A stretch of DNA of 64,000 nucleotides from Planctobacterium marinum (GTDB taxonomy: Bacteria > Pseudomonadota > Gammaproteobacteria > Enterobacterales > Alteromonadaceae): NCBI RefSeq assembly GCF_036322805.1, contig NZ_AP027272.1, forward strand, positions 124,001 through 188,000, written 5' to 3'. This document shows positions 29,745-37,617 of the stretch, piece after piece. The notes below the pieces were generated by a model. That model was given only the letters and a program-made list of their open reading frames with translations. It searched no databases and had not been told where the DNA came from. The translations under genes and the position numbers were made by a program. Numbering within the stretch: the first letter of the stretch is position 1; every line of letters begins with the position of its first letter.

Positions 29745-30755
29745 TCAACTGTCCAACACAGCGATTAGCTTTTCTTGAATTTCATTGTGATATCTTTTCG
29801 CAACTTTAATCTCATCCGCAATATGAGAGTTTAGACGAGACAATATGCTCCATAATTTGGTTGAGATGTTACCGTATGCCTCAATAACATTAAAATATTT
29901 AGGGTTAAGGAAGACTGTTGAAAGCATCACTGATGTGCCCAGATATTTCGAACGGATAAAAGCCAAACCTAAGTAAAAAACAGCTAATTGAAATTCAGAA
30001 AAATAATCAGATGACGTGATATCGACAGCAAACAACTTTTTGCTCAGAGATTTAAAATGTTCATCATAATTCATTTTATATGATGGCGCTTGGTCCGGAG
30101 ACTCCATAAGCTTCCCGATCAAAATCAAATCAGTTTCTTTCAATATATCCGCTGAGGAAAAGGATAAAATGTCATGTACTATCTTTATTTGGATATCTGG
30201 TCGTTGAAGGTATTTTGGTTTATCTAATTCGGCACACAACCGTCTGACTTTTGAACTCATATTACGGTCTTGTTCCCATTTGCATCGTGAATCTTCCAAT
30301 TCCAAAATGACACTTTCTGAGATGACCTGCATGGCATTACGAAGTGAATTAGCCTCCATCATTTTAAACAGCTTAAATGGGCCATCTTGAAACGCAGATT
30401 TGCTACCAGGAGCTAATCCTTCAAGTTGGGAAACAGTTTCTATCTTTACTGACCTTTTACCACTTTTGTAATCCTTCCAGACCTTCTGTGAGAGCTCATC
30501 CCCTTGTGGCATCCGACTTCCATATGATGCGAGCTTTTCTAAAAACTCTTTTGGCTTCATTTTATTTTCAAAGAATCTAGCCTTTTTATTGGTAGCATCG
30601 CGAAGCTCTTTTTTTGCTCCTTTGACTTTGTTGGCTACTCGGTTTTCTAACGTAACTATTTGACGCTCGATTGAGGGGATTTCAGCCTGGGCTAAGCTGT
30701 GATAAATCACACTTAGCCAATACTGAGTTCGAATTTTGTCTAAATACCTATCCAT
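29745..30755 (-). CDS. Element-encoded protein of unknown function
   Basis: A 336-residue protein with no family I recognise. It starts MDRYLDKIRTQYWLSVIYHSLAQ; charged helical stretch (ENRVANKVKGAKKELRDATNKKARFFENK) looks like a coiled coil near residues 35-65, and the C-terminal third is more hydrophobic (FQLAVFYLGLAFIRSK) but has no clear membrane helix. The ATG at 30755 is chosen over one at 30851 because the upstream one has no ribosome site and would run through the repeated regulatory sequence at 30781. It is the first gene at the left end, divergent from the AlpA-like gene. Confidence 0.6.
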   Translation of the reverse strand: MDRYLDKIRTQYWLSVIYHSLAQAEIPSIERQIVTLENRVANKVKGAKKELRDATNKKARFFENKMKPKEFLEKLASYGSRMPQGDELSQKVWKDYKSGKRSVKIETVSQLEGLAPGSKSAFQDGPFKLFKMMEANSLRNAMQVISESVILELEDSRCKWEQDRNMSSKVRRLCAELDKPKYLQRPDIQIKIVHDILSFSSADILKETDLILIGKLMESPDQAPSYKMNYDEHFKSLSKKLFAVDITSSDYFSEFQLAVFYLGLAFIRSKYLGTSVMLSTVFLNPKYFNVIEAYGNISTKLWSILSRLNSHIADEIKVAKRYHNEIQEKLIAVLDS

Positions 30756-30780
30756 TTGATATCTGTTTCTCCAAAAAAAA

Positions 30781-30812
30781 GTGGCGCTTTTTTTTAAAAT
30801 GGCGTCCCAAAA
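30781..30812 (+). promoter_or_regulatory. 32-bp repeated sequence upstream of the AlpA-like gene (copy B)
   Basis: 27 of 32 bases match the sequence upstream of the integrase (45680-45711, minus strand). Shared blocks are GTGGC at offset 1, TTTTTT at 9, AAAATG at 16, CG at 23 and CCCAAAA at 26. It ends 53 bases before the AlpA-like start codon. The centre is roughly palindromic. Probably a binding site or promoter element common to int and the AlpA-like gene. Confidence 0.6.
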
Positions 30813-30865
30813 TCGTTTTTTCAATTCTACACAATCCTCCACATGAAACATAAGGAGGAAACACT

Positions 30866-31147
30866 ATGACCATTGATTCAAACACTGACATTGGCGAGCT
30901 AATGCTTGCCAATGAAGTGGCTGATTTTTTACGAACTACAACAGCCAGTTTATATAACCAACTTTCCCGAGGAAATGAAGGTCAAACCATCCCTTCAAGT
31001 ATACAAGTTGGCCGAAAAAGAATGTGGCTGAAGTCCGATGTCATCGCTTGGTTACAAGCTCAAAAGGAAAAAACTCAATTACGCATGGACGTCAACCAAA
31101 CACCGAGACCAGCTGACTTAAACAAACCAACGATTAGGAGAATTTAA
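30866..31147 (+). CDS. AlpA-family DNA-binding protein (candidate excisionase/activator)
   Basis: A 93-residue protein with a MerR-like helix-turn-helix of the AlpA/excisionase kind at about residues 12-66: LMLANEVADFLRTTTASLYNQL, then IQVGRKRMWLKSDVIAWLQ. AlpA proteins activate integrase expression or act as excisionase in many integrative elements. A very strong AGGAGG lies nine bases before the ATG. Its upstream region shares a 32-base sequence with int, which supports control of the same switch. Confidence 0.78.
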   Translation: MTIDSNTDIGELMLANEVADFLRTTTASLYNQLSRGNEGQTIPSSIQVGRKRMWLKSDVIAWLQAQKEKTQLRMDVNQTPRPADLNKPTIRRI

Positions 31148-31343
31148 CAGTAATTCTTTCGACACACTTGGCATCTGCGATGCTATTAGTCCACCCCAAA
31201 TACCGACGCAAATTCATGCATCACGGGAGCTGGAGGGGATAGCAAGGTGGCTAGCAAAATTAGCCTTCGTACACAGCCGACATCAGAAATAACAAGAGAT
31301 AGCAGTGCTATCAACGTGAATAGAAATAAGTGGAGACTTTGAT
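31148..31343. other. Candidate oriT region before the relaxosome genes
   Basis: About 195 bases upstream of a trwA-like gene, which is where oriT lies in R388. It has two inverted repeats: GGCTA/TAGCC (31249-31253 and 31261-31265) and GATAGC/GCTATC (31298-31303 and 31307-31312, three-base loop). No nic site was identified; the call rests on position and the repeats. Confidence 0.4.
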
Positions 31344-31776
31344 ATGCGTAAGGACGCCAAAAAAAAGTATATGCATTCGACTTAGCAGTGCTGAATTTGC
31401 ATGCTTGGTTGAGCTCGCTAACGACCAAGGGGATACCCATACATCAGCAGCTTCCAAACTTGTCGTTAACGGCTTGCAAGCAGCTCAAGGCAAAACCACT
31501 GATAAAATAGTGGGGAAGCTAATTTATGATCTTGAGCGCAAGCTTACCCGCACAATATTCGCAATGTTAACGACAGTGGCAAATCACGATGAAAAGGCTC
31601 GTCTTGAATTTCGAGAACGAATCAACGAGCTCCTCAAAGGAAAAGGGGGGCTCAATGAAATTAGCAAAGCTTACAGTTGCCCTCATGGCATTCATTACCA
31701 TTCCAGTGTTTTGCATTTACTTACTAAAAATGACGGATGCCAATCCACTCAGGCTTTCACTTGCTCTAACTATTGA
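31330..31776 (+). CDS. Ribbon-helix-helix relaxosome accessory protein (TrwA-like), frame uncertain at both ends
   Basis: The core (ICIRLSSAEFACLVELANDQ, then SAASKLVVNGL) looks like a ribbon-helix-helix DNA-binding domain of mobilisation proteins such as TrwA or MobC. Order before the coupling ATPase and MobF relaxase supports this. As an open frame it begins at GTG 31330 with no ribosome site and runs 122 bases into the next gene. A better start, ATG 31344 with GGAG nine bases before it (MRKDAKK...), is out of frame because of an A8 run at 31359-31366, and a G6 run at 31645-31650 hides a stop that would overlap the next ATG (ATGA at 31655). With A7 and G7 the gene would be 31344-31658, 104 residues. 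Confidence 0.65.
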   Translation: METLICVRTPKKSICIRLSSAEFACLVELANDQGDTHTSAASKLVVNGLQAAQGKTTDKIVGKLIYDLERKLTRTIFAMLTTVANHDEKARLEFRERINELLKGKGGLNEISKAYSCPHGIHYHSSVLHLLTKNDGCQSTQAFTCSNY

Positions 31777-33241
31777 TGCCGCGAAAAGTGCAGCAATGAT
31801 ATCTGCACTGCTGTCGGTTATTTTAGGTGTAGCACTGTTTCCATTTATGTCGAAGCGAGAGCGCTACAAGCATGTTTCAGGGCCTGAAATATTGGTTAGC
31901 CGCGCGGCAATTAAGCATGCAAACAGAACTCTGGATGTTACTAAGGAATCGAAAGGACTACTGGTACATCCTGATATTGCAATTAATAAACAAGATGAGT
32001 GCGGTAATCTGTTTGTTTTTGGAATGCAGGGATCAGGCAAGTCGACAATCATAAAATCATGGCTAAGCCAGCTAATGAATCGTTCCGAGATCGTCCTAAT
32101 TTACGATGAAAAACGTGAATATACAGAGCTATTTCTTAATGAAAATGTGGCTTTACTCAGTCCAGGAGACGAAAGAAGTGTTGTCTGGGATTTATCAGCA
32201 GATATTACTGATGTTAGCTCTGCTCGTACTTTCGCAAACTCAGTAATTCACCAGACTTCAAATGAACCGTTTTGGTCAGACTCCGCGCGTCTGGTTGTCG
32301 CCGGTGCATTGATGTGTTTAGTTCGGCGGGGCAACTCTTGGAATTGGGGAGATTTGCATGCCCTACTTTTTAATGATTCCTGTGCGTTGCAACAGGAATT
32401 AAAAGAGCACTTCCCAGAGGCTGCATTGTTTGCAGATCCAGAAAACAAAACCAGCGCGAGTGTTTTAGCGGTCGTATCTTCGCAACTGAGCTGGATACAA
32501 TACTTATCTGAAGTACAACATTCAGACACCCAAGTCTTTTCCTTTAGTAGTTGGTTTAGCGCCGACGAGCCAAAAAAACTCATCGTGCAAACCAATCCTG
32601 CATACAGAAGCATGAGTCAGTCTCTTTTCTCTGCTGCTTTATCAATGTTGACCAATCGTGTTTTGGCATTAACTGATAGCTCAAGACGTGGAATTTGGCT
32701 GGTGTTAGATGAACTGGCCGCAATACCTAAAAATGACAGTATTGAAATTTGGTTATCGCGTTGTCGCTCGAAGGGCGCGCGCACAATAGCGGGCACCCAA
32801 AGCATTTCACAAATACAGTCCATCTACGGTGATAAGAGTGCAGAAACAATTCTGAGTTTGTTCTTTACAGTTATCGCATTAAGAGTCGGTGCTGCTGGTC
32901 AATCTGGTGCGGTGGCTAGCCAAACTATAGGAAAACGTCGGGTAATATTAACTTCAGTCACAACAGATAGCACTGGAAGAAAATCGGAGACTCAATCTGA
33001 ACAGGATATGCCTGTAGTAACTGCTGAAGACTTAATTCACCTTTCAAAACCGGACAAAAAAGGAATTAAGGGCTATTTGACCATCGCAGGAACAAATGCT
33101 GTTTACGAATTGAAATGGCCTTACCCTAATTTACCTAAACTCGCCGCTGATTTTGTTCCAGCTGTCGTGTCTACTGATAACCATTCTCATACCACAAGCG
33201 GCCTATCTAGCAAATCTACTAACCCATTTATAAAGGACTAA
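31655..33241 (+). CDS. Type IV coupling protein (TrwB/TraD family)
   Basis: Membrane-anchored ATPase that brings the relaxosome to a secretion channel. 528 residues from ATG 31655, which follows a GGAAAAGGGGGG ribosome site and begins MKLAKLTVALMAFITIP. Two N-terminal membrane helices (about residues 5-22 and 36-56) precede the ATPase domain: Walker A FGMQGSGKST near residue 126 and Walker B WLVLDELAAIPK near 350. The length is close to R388 TrwB (507). It is followed five bases later by the relaxase. It must use a secretion system supplied from elsewhere. Confidence 0.88.
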   Translation: MKLAKLTVALMAFITIPVFCIYLLKMTDANPLRLSLALTIDAAKSAAMISALLSVILGVALFPFMSKRERYKHVSGPEILVSRAAIKHANRTLDVTKESKGLLVHPDIAINKQDECGNLFVFGMQGSGKSTIIKSWLSQLMNRSEIVLIYDEKREYTELFLNENVALLSPGDERSVVWDLSADITDVSSARTFANSVIHQTSNEPFWSDSARLVVAGALMCLVRRGNSWNWGDLHALLFNDSCALQQELKEHFPEAALFADPENKTSASVLAVVSSQLSWIQYLSEVQHSDTQVFSFSSWFSADEPKKLIVQTNPAYRSMSQSLFSAALSMLTNRVLALTDSSRRGIWLVLDELAAIPKNDSIEIWLSRCRSKGARTIAGTQSISQIQSIYGDKSAETILSLFFTVIALRVGAAGQSGAVASQTIGKRRVILTSVTTDSTGRKSETQSEQDMPVVTAEDLIHLSKPDKKGIKGYLTIAGTNAVYELKWPYPNLPKLAADFVPAVVSTDNHSHTTSGLSSKSTNPFIKD

Positions 33242-33246
33242 ATAAC

Positions 33247-35823
33247 ATGCTCGCAACTGCACCGGTAAAAAATGTTGGCTATTACGAGGATCTCGCAGCA
33301 GAGGACTATTATCTGACCGGAGGAGAACCTCCTGGTCGATGGTTTGGCGAGGGCGCGGAGAGCCTTGGCTTAACAGGAATAGTTGACGAAAAACATTTTA
33401 GTAATTTGATGGCTGGTTTGAGTTCTGATGGGAAAGAAAAGCTCTGCCAAAATGTCGATAACAGCAACAGAGTGCCCGCTTATGACAATGTCTTTAGTCC
33501 TGACAAAAGTGTTTCCATTACTTGGGCAAGCGTGGAGCCAGACGAACGACAGCTCATACAAGATGCTCATGATGCAGCTGTTAGGGCTGCTTTAACTTTT
33601 TTGGAAGAAAAAGCAGCTTACACCAGAAGGGGGCGAGACGGAGCTTGTCTAGAAAAACTTTCTGGACTAGTAATCGGCACTTACCAGCACAGCACAAGCC
33701 GTGAACAGGATATGCATCTGCATACCCATGCTGTGATCATGAACCTTGGACAGCGTGAAGATGGCACATGGGGATCAATAGTTGGTCGCTTCCTCTATAC
33801 TTGGCGTACTGCGGCCGCTGCTGTTTATCAGAGTCAACTGGCCAAGGAAGTTAGCCGCTTAGGTTACAAAATTAATATCGCCGATAACGGTAAATCATTC
33901 GCCATTACAGGTGTATCACCTGAAATCTGCAAGGTATTTTCAAAACGCTCCATTCAAATTGAAGATGCCATGAATAAATATGGCGCAGGTGCTCGCGCAT
34001 CAAAATTGGGTGATGATTTATCCAAATATACTCGAACAAAAAAAACTGAGATTGACCGCCCCGCTTTGTTTTCAAAGTGGCAGCGTGAATTAGTCGAAAA
34101 TGGATTTGACGTGTCTACGCTGAAACTCCAGGAAGGGCCTCAAATTGGGTTTGATTCCGATAATGAATCGTTTGATGTACAAGCGTTGTTAACTCGATTG
34201 ACTGAAAATTTATCTGTTTTTAAAGAATGCGATATGTATCGCGAAGCAGCGTTGTTAGCAATGAAAACAGGTCACAGTGGTAATCAGGCACAACTGCTCG
34301 TCCAGGAAGCGAAGGAAGACAGTAACATCGTTCAGCTTGCGATCGATGCAAGACATAATGTGTTGTTTTCAACTAAAGACATGTTGGCCGCAGAACAGGA
34401 AATGATTTCATTGGCGAAACAATTACGAACCACCAGTTTTGGATACAGTATTTTAGCTGAAGCCGTACTTGATGCATGTGAAGATCAACCATTTTTGATG
34501 ACCGATGAACAAAAGGAATCGGCTCTTGAAGCCTGTCTTCCCTGTTGTTTGTCTATTATTCAAGGCTCCGCAGGCGCGGGAAAAACAACTTTGATGAAAA
34601 CGGTTGTCGATATTCACGAAGGCCTCGGTAGTAAAGTCATCGGTGCTGCCAACACTAAAGCCGCAGCACTTAACCTTGAAGAGCAGGCGGAAATTCCCGG
34701 GTATACAGTTACACGTCTACTTGGGTTACTGGAATCTGGTAAGCCACCATTGCATAAGAATGAGGTGTTGATCGTCGACGAAAGTGGGCAGCTTGGAACA
34801 TTTCAGGTACTTGAATTAATGAAACATGCTAAGCGACTTGGTTTCAAATTGCTGTTAGTTGGTGAAGACAAGCAATTAGACGCAATTCAACATGGCGGTG
34901 TTCTGAAATATCTGTCTTCTCCTGACGTGATTGGCACAACTCGGATTGAAACCATTCAGCGGCAAACACAAAGTTGGGATCGCCAGGCCGTTGCTGATTT
35001 TCGTGATGGTTATGCAGACAAAGCACTTCATCAGTATGCGAAGCGTGATCAGCTCCGGTTTGGTAAAAACCATGAAGAAACCCTGGTTCTAATGGTAGAT
35101 GCGTGGAAGGAGTTCATTCAGGAAAATCCTGATAAAGGTTATCTTATGATGGCACAACGCTGGGAAATAGTTCATCAACTGAATGCAGCTGCCCGTATTC
35201 ATTTAAAATCGTTGGGTAAACTTGGCAATGAAGATATCACTGTAAAGGGTATTGTGAGTAAGAAAGCAATATCGTTCGATGTGTCCGTTGGTGAGCGAAT
35301 TAGATTGACCGAGAATGATTACGAAAAAAATCTAACGAATGGTCATACTGGAACGGTACTTAGGGTAATACGCAACCTAGCTGACGAAGTGGTTATGTAT
35401 ATTAAGCTTGATTCTGGACGAACAGTAAAGATACGCACGTCAGAATACTGTGATGAGCAGGGGCGCGCATTTGTAGCGCCAGCCTACGCGCAAACAGTCT
35501 ATGCAAGCCAGGGGCTTACTATCGATGGGCAAACCTTTATTCATTACAACAGTTCAATGGACCGGGCAAACACTTATGTTGCCTGCTCTAGACACAAGGA
35601 AAAGGCAACGATATTTGCTAATAAAGCTGATATTGAAGAGTACATTCCGCCGTCTCATCAAAATGCCCCTGAAACAGAGATAAAGCTAATTGCGGGCATG
35701 GCTGCATGTATGGCGATAGAAAATCGCCCGAAATTAGCGTGTGAATATTTAACTCAGGAGCAAGAAGAACATCACAAATTGGAAATAATCGAACATGAGC
35801 CACTGCACTTGCTTAGCTGGTAG
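33247..35823 (+). CDS. MobF-family conjugative relaxase-helicase (TrwC/TraI-like)
   Basis: Nicks oriT, stays bound to the strand and unwinds DNA for transfer. 858 residues. The relaxase domain takes about residues 1-300, with the three-His metal motif HLHTHAVIMN near residue 158 and tyrosines near the N-terminus (YYEDLAAEDYY) as catalytic candidates. The C-terminal half is a RecD-like SF1 helicase with Walker A GSAGAGKTTLMK near residue 440 and DESGQLGTFQ as motif II. A little shorter than TrwC (966). Terminator follows. Confidence 0.92.
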   Translation: MLATAPVKNVGYYEDLAAEDYYLTGGEPPGRWFGEGAESLGLTGIVDEKHFSNLMAGLSSDGKEKLCQNVDNSNRVPAYDNVFSPDKSVSITWASVEPDERQLIQDAHDAAVRAALTFLEEKAAYTRRGRDGACLEKLSGLVIGTYQHSTSREQDMHLHTHAVIMNLGQREDGTWGSIVGRFLYTWRTAAAAVYQSQLAKEVSRLGYKINIADNGKSFAITGVSPEICKVFSKRSIQIEDAMNKYGAGARASKLGDDLSKYTRTKKTEIDRPALFSKWQRELVENGFDVSTLKLQEGPQIGFDSDNESFDVQALLTRLTENLSVFKECDMYREAALLAMKTGHSGNQAQLLVQEAKEDSNIVQLAIDARHNVLFSTKDMLAAEQEMISLAKQLRTTSFGYSILAEAVLDACEDQPFLMTDEQKESALEACLPCCLSIIQGSAGAGKTTLMKTVVDIHEGLGSKVIGAANTKAAALNLEEQAEIPGYTVTRLLGLLESGKPPLHKNEVLIVDESGQLGTFQVLELMKHAKRLGFKLLLVGEDKQLDAIQHGGVLKYLSSPDVIGTTRIETIQRQTQSWDRQAVADFRDGYADKALHQYAKRDQLRFGKNHEETLVLMVDAWKEFIQENPDKGYLMMAQRWEIVHQLNAAARIHLKSLGKLGNEDITVKGIVSKKAISFDVSVGERIRLTENDYEKNLTNGHTGTVLRVIRNLADEVVMYIKLDSGRTVKIRTSEYCDEQGRAFVAPAYAQTVYASQGLTIDGQTFIHYNSSMDRANTYVACSRHKEKATIFANKADIEEYIPPSHQNAPETEIKLIAGMAACMAIENRPKLACEYLTQEQEEHHKLEIIEHEPLHLLSW

Positions 35824-35858
35824 AACAATGCAGGTTGTTTGATTTCATACATCAACTC

Positions 35859-35884
35859 AGGGGCTGTTTTTAGCCCCTTATTTT
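35859..35884 (+). terminator. Rho-independent terminator after the relaxase gene
   Basis: Stem AGGGGCT/AGCCCCT (35859-35865 and 35872-35878) followed by TTATTTT, 35 bases after the relaxase stop. It separates the mobilisation module from the cargo genes. Confidence 0.75.
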
Positions 35885-35961
35885 GCAGCAATCATACGCT
35901 TACTACCCCTAATCTTAAACCCTATCTAATGAGTGGATACTTACTTCATCAAACAACAAAA

Positions 35962-35999
35962 GGTTTACAAAAACACAAAAAAAGTATATTTTATAAACC
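35962..35999 (+). promoter_or_regulatory. Promoter with flanking inverted repeat before the HTH-ImmA gene
   Basis: GGTTTA (35962-35967) and TAAACC (35994-35999) are perfect inverted half-sites 26 bases apart. Between and overlapping them are TTTACA (35964-35969) and TATTTT (about 35987-35992), spaced like -35 and -10 boxes. This layout suits autorepression by the HTH protein encoded just downstream. Confidence 0.5.
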
Positions 36000-36020
36000 A
36001 AAGGGACAGGGGAAATCATT

Positions 36021-37094
36021 ATGTTTGCAGAACGATTAGAGCGTGCTCGAAAAGCTGCTGGGCTATCAATGAAAGCTTTAGGCGGCGAAATAGGTTTGTC
36101 AGCCAACGCTATTAAAAAGTATGAACATGGAGAGGCTATGCCTTCTTCATCAAATTTGTTGAAGCTTGCTAAAGCTTTAGATGTTCGTACCGAATATTTC
36201 TTTCGTCCAACAAAAGTGCAGCTTGAAGGCGTGGAGTACCGAAAACGAGCAAGCACACCTAAGAAAACTTTAGCTCGTATCAATGGCGATGTGCTCGACC
36301 AGGCTGAACGCTGGTACGAATTGTTAGAGTTTTATCCTGACTCCGTAAAACCTATTCCTGAATTTTCTTTGCCAGAAGCTTTACCTGAAAAGGTAGAGAC
36401 TCTTGAGCAAGCTGAAGCTCTTGCAATTTTAATGCGCGAAGAGTGGGATTTAGGCCTAAACCCTATTCATGACATGATTGATACTATGGAAGCCAAGGGG
36501 ATCATGATCATTACAACAGACGTAGAGACTGATAAAAAGTTTGACGGTCTTGCGGGCAATATAGGGCCAACTCCTGTTGTAGTTATTTCGACAAGTCAAA
36601 GTGGCGATCGTCAGCGCTTTACCTTAGCTCATGAATTAGGTCATTTGGTTGTACATGGCCGTTTAGCTGATGACATTGACGAAGAAAAAGCATGCAACCT
36701 TTTTGCAGGCGCTTTTTTATTACCTAAACAGGCATTGATAGACCATTTAGGTGAGAGTCGCCGATACATCGAACCACGCGAATTATTTATGTTGAAGCAT
36801 GAATATGGAATTAGCATGCTAGCTATTTTATATCGTGCTGGGCAGTGCGGAATTATCACAGAGTCAACACAACGTGGTCTCTTTATGTCTTTCAGTAAAA
36901 AAGGATGGCGTACTGAAGAGCCTGGTAAGCCTTATGAGCAAGAAACAACTTACTTGCTTAAGCAATTGGTTTATCGAGCGCTAGGAGAAGAATATATTGG
37001 TGAATCTAAAGCCGCGGAGTTGTTAGGTTTATCTGTATCCAGCTTTCACAAGGAGCGTAAGCTGGAGGTGCTGAGTGCAGCAACTGCTAATTAG
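36021..37094 (+). CDS. HTH (XRE) - ImmA/IrrE metallopeptidase fusion, likely antitoxin/regulator
   Basis: A 357-residue fusion. Residues about 5-60 form an XRE helix-turn-helix (FAERLERARKAAGLSMKALGGEIGLS...). Residues about 130-260 are an ImmA/IrrE-type zinc peptidase with the full HEXXH motif HELGHLVVHG near residue 203. The C-terminus has another helix-turn-helix-like piece (KAAELLGLSVSSFHKERKLEV). Strong ribosome site (AGGGG). Such proteins regulate mobile elements (ImmA of ICEBs1 cleaves its repressor) and are paired with PIN toxins in predicted toxin-antitoxin loci. The PIN gene overlaps it by 20 bases. Confidence 0.85.
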   Translation: MFAERLERARKAAGLSMKALGGEIGLSANAIKKYEHGEAMPSSSNLLKLAKALDVRTEYFFRPTKVQLEGVEYRKRASTPKKTLARINGDVLDQAERWYELLEFYPDSVKPIPEFSLPEALPEKVETLEQAEALAILMREEWDLGLNPIHDMIDTMEAKGIMIITTDVETDKKFDGLAGNIGPTPVVVISTSQSGDRQRFTLAHELGHLVVHGRLADDIDEEKACNLFAGAFLLPKQALIDHLGESRRYIEPRELFMLKHEYGISMLAILYRAGQCGIITESTQRGLFMSFSKKGWRTEEPGKPYEQETTYLLKQLVYRALGEEYIGESKAAELLGLSVSSFHKERKLEVLSAATAN

Positions 37095-37575
37095 TGATGC
37101 AAATATACTAATTGATATGGAAGAAGGTGAGCTTTTGGATGTTATGTTCCAATTGCCATACGAGTTTGCAGCACCAGACATTTTGTTTGCCGAAGAATTA
37201 GCAGATGAACATGCCCACCTTCCTGATTTAGGGTTAGCACTGAGAGAGGTTTCAGCTGACTCTATGATGTATGCAATGCAACTCACCACGAGGTATACCA
37301 GAGCTAGCAGAAATGACTGTTTTGCGCTGGCGCTTGCCAAACAAGAGCAGTGTCCTTTGTTAACCGGGGATATGGCTCTTCGAGTTGCAGCGGAAAAAGA
37401 AGCCGCAATAGTGAAAGGTACTATTTGGTTAGTGAGCCAATTGGTCGTTCATCAAAAAATAGACATAGCGCAAGCTAGGCAAGCATACTCATTAATGAAA
37501 AAGAATGGCCGAAGGTTGCCTTGGAAGTTAGCCGAACAAGCGTTAATTGAAATAGAAAAAGCGACAGACAATTAA
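37075..37575 (+). CDS. PIN-domain protein, likely toxin ribonuclease
   Basis: A 166-residue PIN-domain protein. The acidic triad pattern is visible: Asp in LLISDANILIDM near residue 8, Glu in ILFAEELADEH near 40, and Asp in RNDCFALALAK and LLTGDMALR near 82-101. The start is a GTG at 37075 inside the end of the HTH-ImmA gene (20-base overlap), so the two are translated together. PIN toxins cut RNA. That this one is a toxin held by the HTH-ImmA protein is inferred from context. Confidence 0.78.
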   Translation: MQQLLISDANILIDMEEGELLDVMFQLPYEFAAPDILFAEELADEHAHLPDLGLALREVSADSMMYAMQLTTRYTRASRNDCFALALAKQEQCPLLTGDMALRVAAEKEAAIVKGTIWLVSQLVVHQKIDIAQARQAYSLMKKNGRRLPWKLAEQALIEIEKATDN

Positions 37576-37617
37576 GTAATCACAAAGTATGTGGTTACCT
37601 TTAGTGAAGAAGAACAA

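Noticed and set aside
31186-31440. 84-codon minus-strand frame before the coupling protein
   Set aside because: Covers the likely oriT and the start of the RHH gene, with no ribosome site or motif.
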